64,000 bases of DNA from Microbacterium sp. RU1D (lineage in GTDB: Bacteria > Actinomycetota > Actinomycetes > Actinomycetales > Microbacteriaceae): positions 1,612,001 to 1,676,000 of the forward strand of contig NZ_FTPQ01000001.1 of assembly GCF_900156435.1 (NCBI RefSeq), read 5' to 3'. Position numbers and translations under genes: made by a program. The notes under the pieces are model-generated. The model was not told the DNA's origin and made no database searches. It saw only the letters and a program-made list of their open reading frames with translations. Positions 62,236 through 64,000 of this stretch are shown here, piece after piece. Numbering within the stretch: the stretch's first letter is position 1; each line of letters begins with the position of its first letter.

Positions 62236-64000
62236 GTGAGAGTCGCGCTGCTGGCCGAGTCCTTCCTCCCGCACATGAACGGGGTCACCGGTTCGGTGCT
62301 CCATGTGCTGCGTCACCTCGCCGAGGCGGGGCACGAGACGCTCGTCATCGCCCCGCGAGCGGGCGACGTCACGGCCGACCTGCACGGCGCCCGAACCGAG
62401 CTGTTGCGCTCCGTGCCGCTGCCGTCGTACCCCGAGGTGCGTGTGGTGTTCGCGCGCGCGGCACGCCTGGGTGCCCTGCTGCGCGACTTCGACCCCGACG
62501 TCGTGCATCTGGCATCCCCGTTCGTGCTCGGATGGCAGGGGCTCGCCGCCGCCGACGCCCTGAAGATCCCCTCCGTCGCCGTCTATCAGACGGACGTCGT
62601 CGCGTACGCGCAGAAGTACGGCCTGCCGCACGCCACGGCCCTCGTCGCCGCGCACGTGGCGCGCCTGCACCGGCGCGCGACGCTCACCCTCGCGCCCTCG
62701 TCGGCGTCGACCCGACAACTCGAGGAGCTCGGCGTCGATCGCATCCGCCGCTGGGGCCGGGGAGTGGATGCCGTGCGCTTCGCCCCCGAACACCGCGACG
62801 ACGCCCGGCGCGCCGAGATCGCCCCGCGCGGCGAGCGCATCGTGGGGTACGTCGGCCGTCTCGCTCCCGAGAAGCAGGTCGACGACCTCCGCGCCCTCGC
62901 GGGCCTGCCGGACACCCGCCTGGTGATCGTGGGCGACGGTCCCTCGCGTCCCGCGCTCGAGAAGGCGCTCCCGGATGCCGTGTTCACCGGCCACCTGTCC
63001 GGCTCGGCGCTGTCGACGGTGATGGCGGGCTTCGACGTGTTCGTGCACCCCGGGGAGAGCGAGACGTTCGGGCAGACCATTCAGGAGGCCCTCGCGAGCG
63101 GGGTGCCCGTGGTCGCGACCGGTGTGGGCGGGCCCCTGGATCTCGTGCGCTCGAGCGTCGACGGCTGGCTCTACCGACCCGGCGATCTCGACGACCTGCG
63201 CACGCGCGTCGCCGACCTCGCCGGCGACGAGGCCAAACGTCGCGCCTTCGCCCGCGCCGCCCGTGAGTCCGTGCAGGGGCGCACATGGCAGGCGCTCACG
63301 ACGGACCTCGTCGGACACTACGCGGATGCCATCGCCCTCCGCCGCATCGACGACGGCCTGCTGCTGCGCGGCGGGCCGCGCCCGGCGGCGCCCGAGGCCA
63401 CTCGCCCGCGGGGACGGTGGACCCGGTTCGTCGCGCTCGGCGACTCGCTGACCGAGGGGCTGTGCGACGCCTCGCGGATGCCGACGGGACAGTTCCGCGG
63501 ATGGGCGGACCGCCTCGCGGAGCTCCTCGCGCACACGAGCGACGAGGGGCCCTTCCGCTATGCGAACCTCGCCGTGCGCAGCCGCCGCGTACGGCACCTG
63601 ATCGACGAGCAGATCCCCGCAGCCCTCGCCCTCCGGCCCGATCTCGTCTCGATCCTCATCGGCGCCAACGATCTCGTCGGGCCGGCCCCCATCCTGCCCG
63701 CCCTCGTGGCTGAGGTGGAGTCGGCGGTGCGGGCTGTGCGCGGCACGGGCGCCGATGTCCTCCTGGTGACGACGTTCCTCCCGCGGCGTCCGGCCGCCCG
63801 CATCTTCGCCCGTCGCTTCGCGGCCTACAACGTGCACCTGCGCCGTATCGCGGCCGAGCAGGGCGCGATCCTGCTCGACCTGGAGGCCGTGGCAGACATC
63901 GGGGAGCCGCCCCTGTGGGCCGACGATCTGGTGCACCTGCGGTCGTCAGGGCACCGGCTCGTCGCCTACCGGGCGGCCGAGGCGCTCGGCGTGCCCGACG
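62236..64000 (+). CDS. GT-B glycosyltransferase fused to an SGNH/GDSL hydrolase (3' end outside window)
   Basis: One uninterrupted frame of 588 codons runs off the right edge. Residues 1 to about 370 are a GT4-type glycosyltransferase similar to MgtA mannosyltransferases. It opens VALLAESFLPHMNGVTGSVL, with YVGRLAPEKQVDDL near 213 and the E-x7-E nucleotide-sugar motif in GESETFGQTIQEALASGVPV near 275. Residues about 395-588 are an SGNH hydrolase: FVALGDSLTEG with the nucleophile near 403, LIGANDLVG, and the catalytic D-x-x-H in ADDLVHLRSSGH. No signal peptide or membrane segment is seen, so both domains should be cytoplasmic. GTG 62236 is the first start in front of the domain. Confidence 0.88.
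   Translation, partial: MRVALLAESFLPHMNGVTGSVLHVLRHLAEAGHETLVIAPRAGDVTADLHGARTELLRSVPLPSYPEVRVVFARAARLGALLRDFDPDVVHLASPFVLGWQGLAAADALKIPSVAVYQTDVVAYAQKYGLPHATALVAAHVARLHRRATLTLAPSSASTRQLEELGVDRIRRWGRGVDAVRFAPEHRDDARRAEIAPRGERIVGYVGRLAPEKQVDDLRALAGLPDTRLVIVGDGPSRPALEKALPDAVFTGHLSGSALSTVMAGFDVFVHPGESETFGQTIQEALASGVPVVATGVGGPLDLVRSSVDGWLYRPGDLDDLRTRVADLAGDEAKRRAFARAARESVQGRTWQALTTDLVGHYADAIALRRIDDGLLLRGGPRPAAPEATRPRGRWTRFVALGDSLTEGLCDASRMPTGQFRGWADRLAELLAHTSDEGPFRYANLAVRSRRVRHLIDEQIPAALALRPDLVSILIGANDLVGPAPILPALVAEVESAVRAVRGTGADVLLVTTFLPRRPAARIFARRFAAYNVHLRRIAAEQGAILLDLEAVADIGEPPLWADDLVHLRSSGHRLVAYRAAEALGVPD

Overview
The window is a chromosomal segment from a high-GC actinobacterium, most likely a Microbacterium or close relative in Microbacteriaceae. 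The evidence is the very high GC coding bias, actinobacterial gene orders (dxr-rip-ispG, nusA-ylxR-infB-rbfA-truB-ribF), protein sequences typical of Micrococcales, and a very frequent GGATGCC/GGCATCC heptamer. It reads as core genome. I saw no phage, insertion sequence, CRISPR array, tRNA or rRNA.

Layout. 1-12.8 kb: a PlsC-like acyltransferase (cut by the left edge), an FKBP lipoprotein, the MEP isoprenoid genes dxr and ispG, a MurE-type ligase, a site-2 protease, a fused PhzE-like anthranilate synthase with a complete trp-type attenuator, a BenE transporter and proS. 12.8-19.9 kb: aldo/keto reductase, DUF1206 membrane protein, membrane-anchored lipase, glycogen phosphorylase and an HD protein. 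19.9-29.3 kb: transcription and translation genes nusA, ylxR, infB and rbfA, then mutY, a kinase-like protein without a P-loop, truB, two small membrane proteins and ribF. 29.4-36.9 kb: DHA2 exporter, copper ATPase behind a CsoR-type operator, SNF2 helicase and pfkA. 37-45.9 kb: oligopeptidase B, Pit phosphate transporter behind a PhoP-type repeat, a phosphodiesterase, aspA, FAH-family hydrolase and PrsW protease. 46-50.4 kb: small FKBP, YceI protein, two exporters, DUF167 and rpsO. 50.6-58.7 kb: 2OG-Fe oxygenase, the efeUOB iron uptake operon behind an IdeR/DtxR-type box, acyltransferase 3, and a two-gene flavin oxidoreductase operon. 58.9-64 kb: methyltransferase, nuclease, fructosamine kinase, DedA protein and a glycosyltransferase-SGNH hydrolase fusion cut by the right edge.

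Two general features stand out. Many genes have a TANNNT -10 hexamer ending only about six bases before the start codon, which predicts leaderless transcripts and helps choose starts. Most convergent gene ends carry inverted or tandem repeats: clean bidirectional terminators, or REP-like elements with a TTCGAC..GCTCA core.

No clearly new multi-gene system was found. The best leads are the Trp-codon leader and attenuator in front of a PhzE-like enzyme, the glycosyltransferase-SGNH fusion, the P-loop-less kinase-like gene joined to truB, and a 66-nt rod-like hairpin between infB and rbfA.
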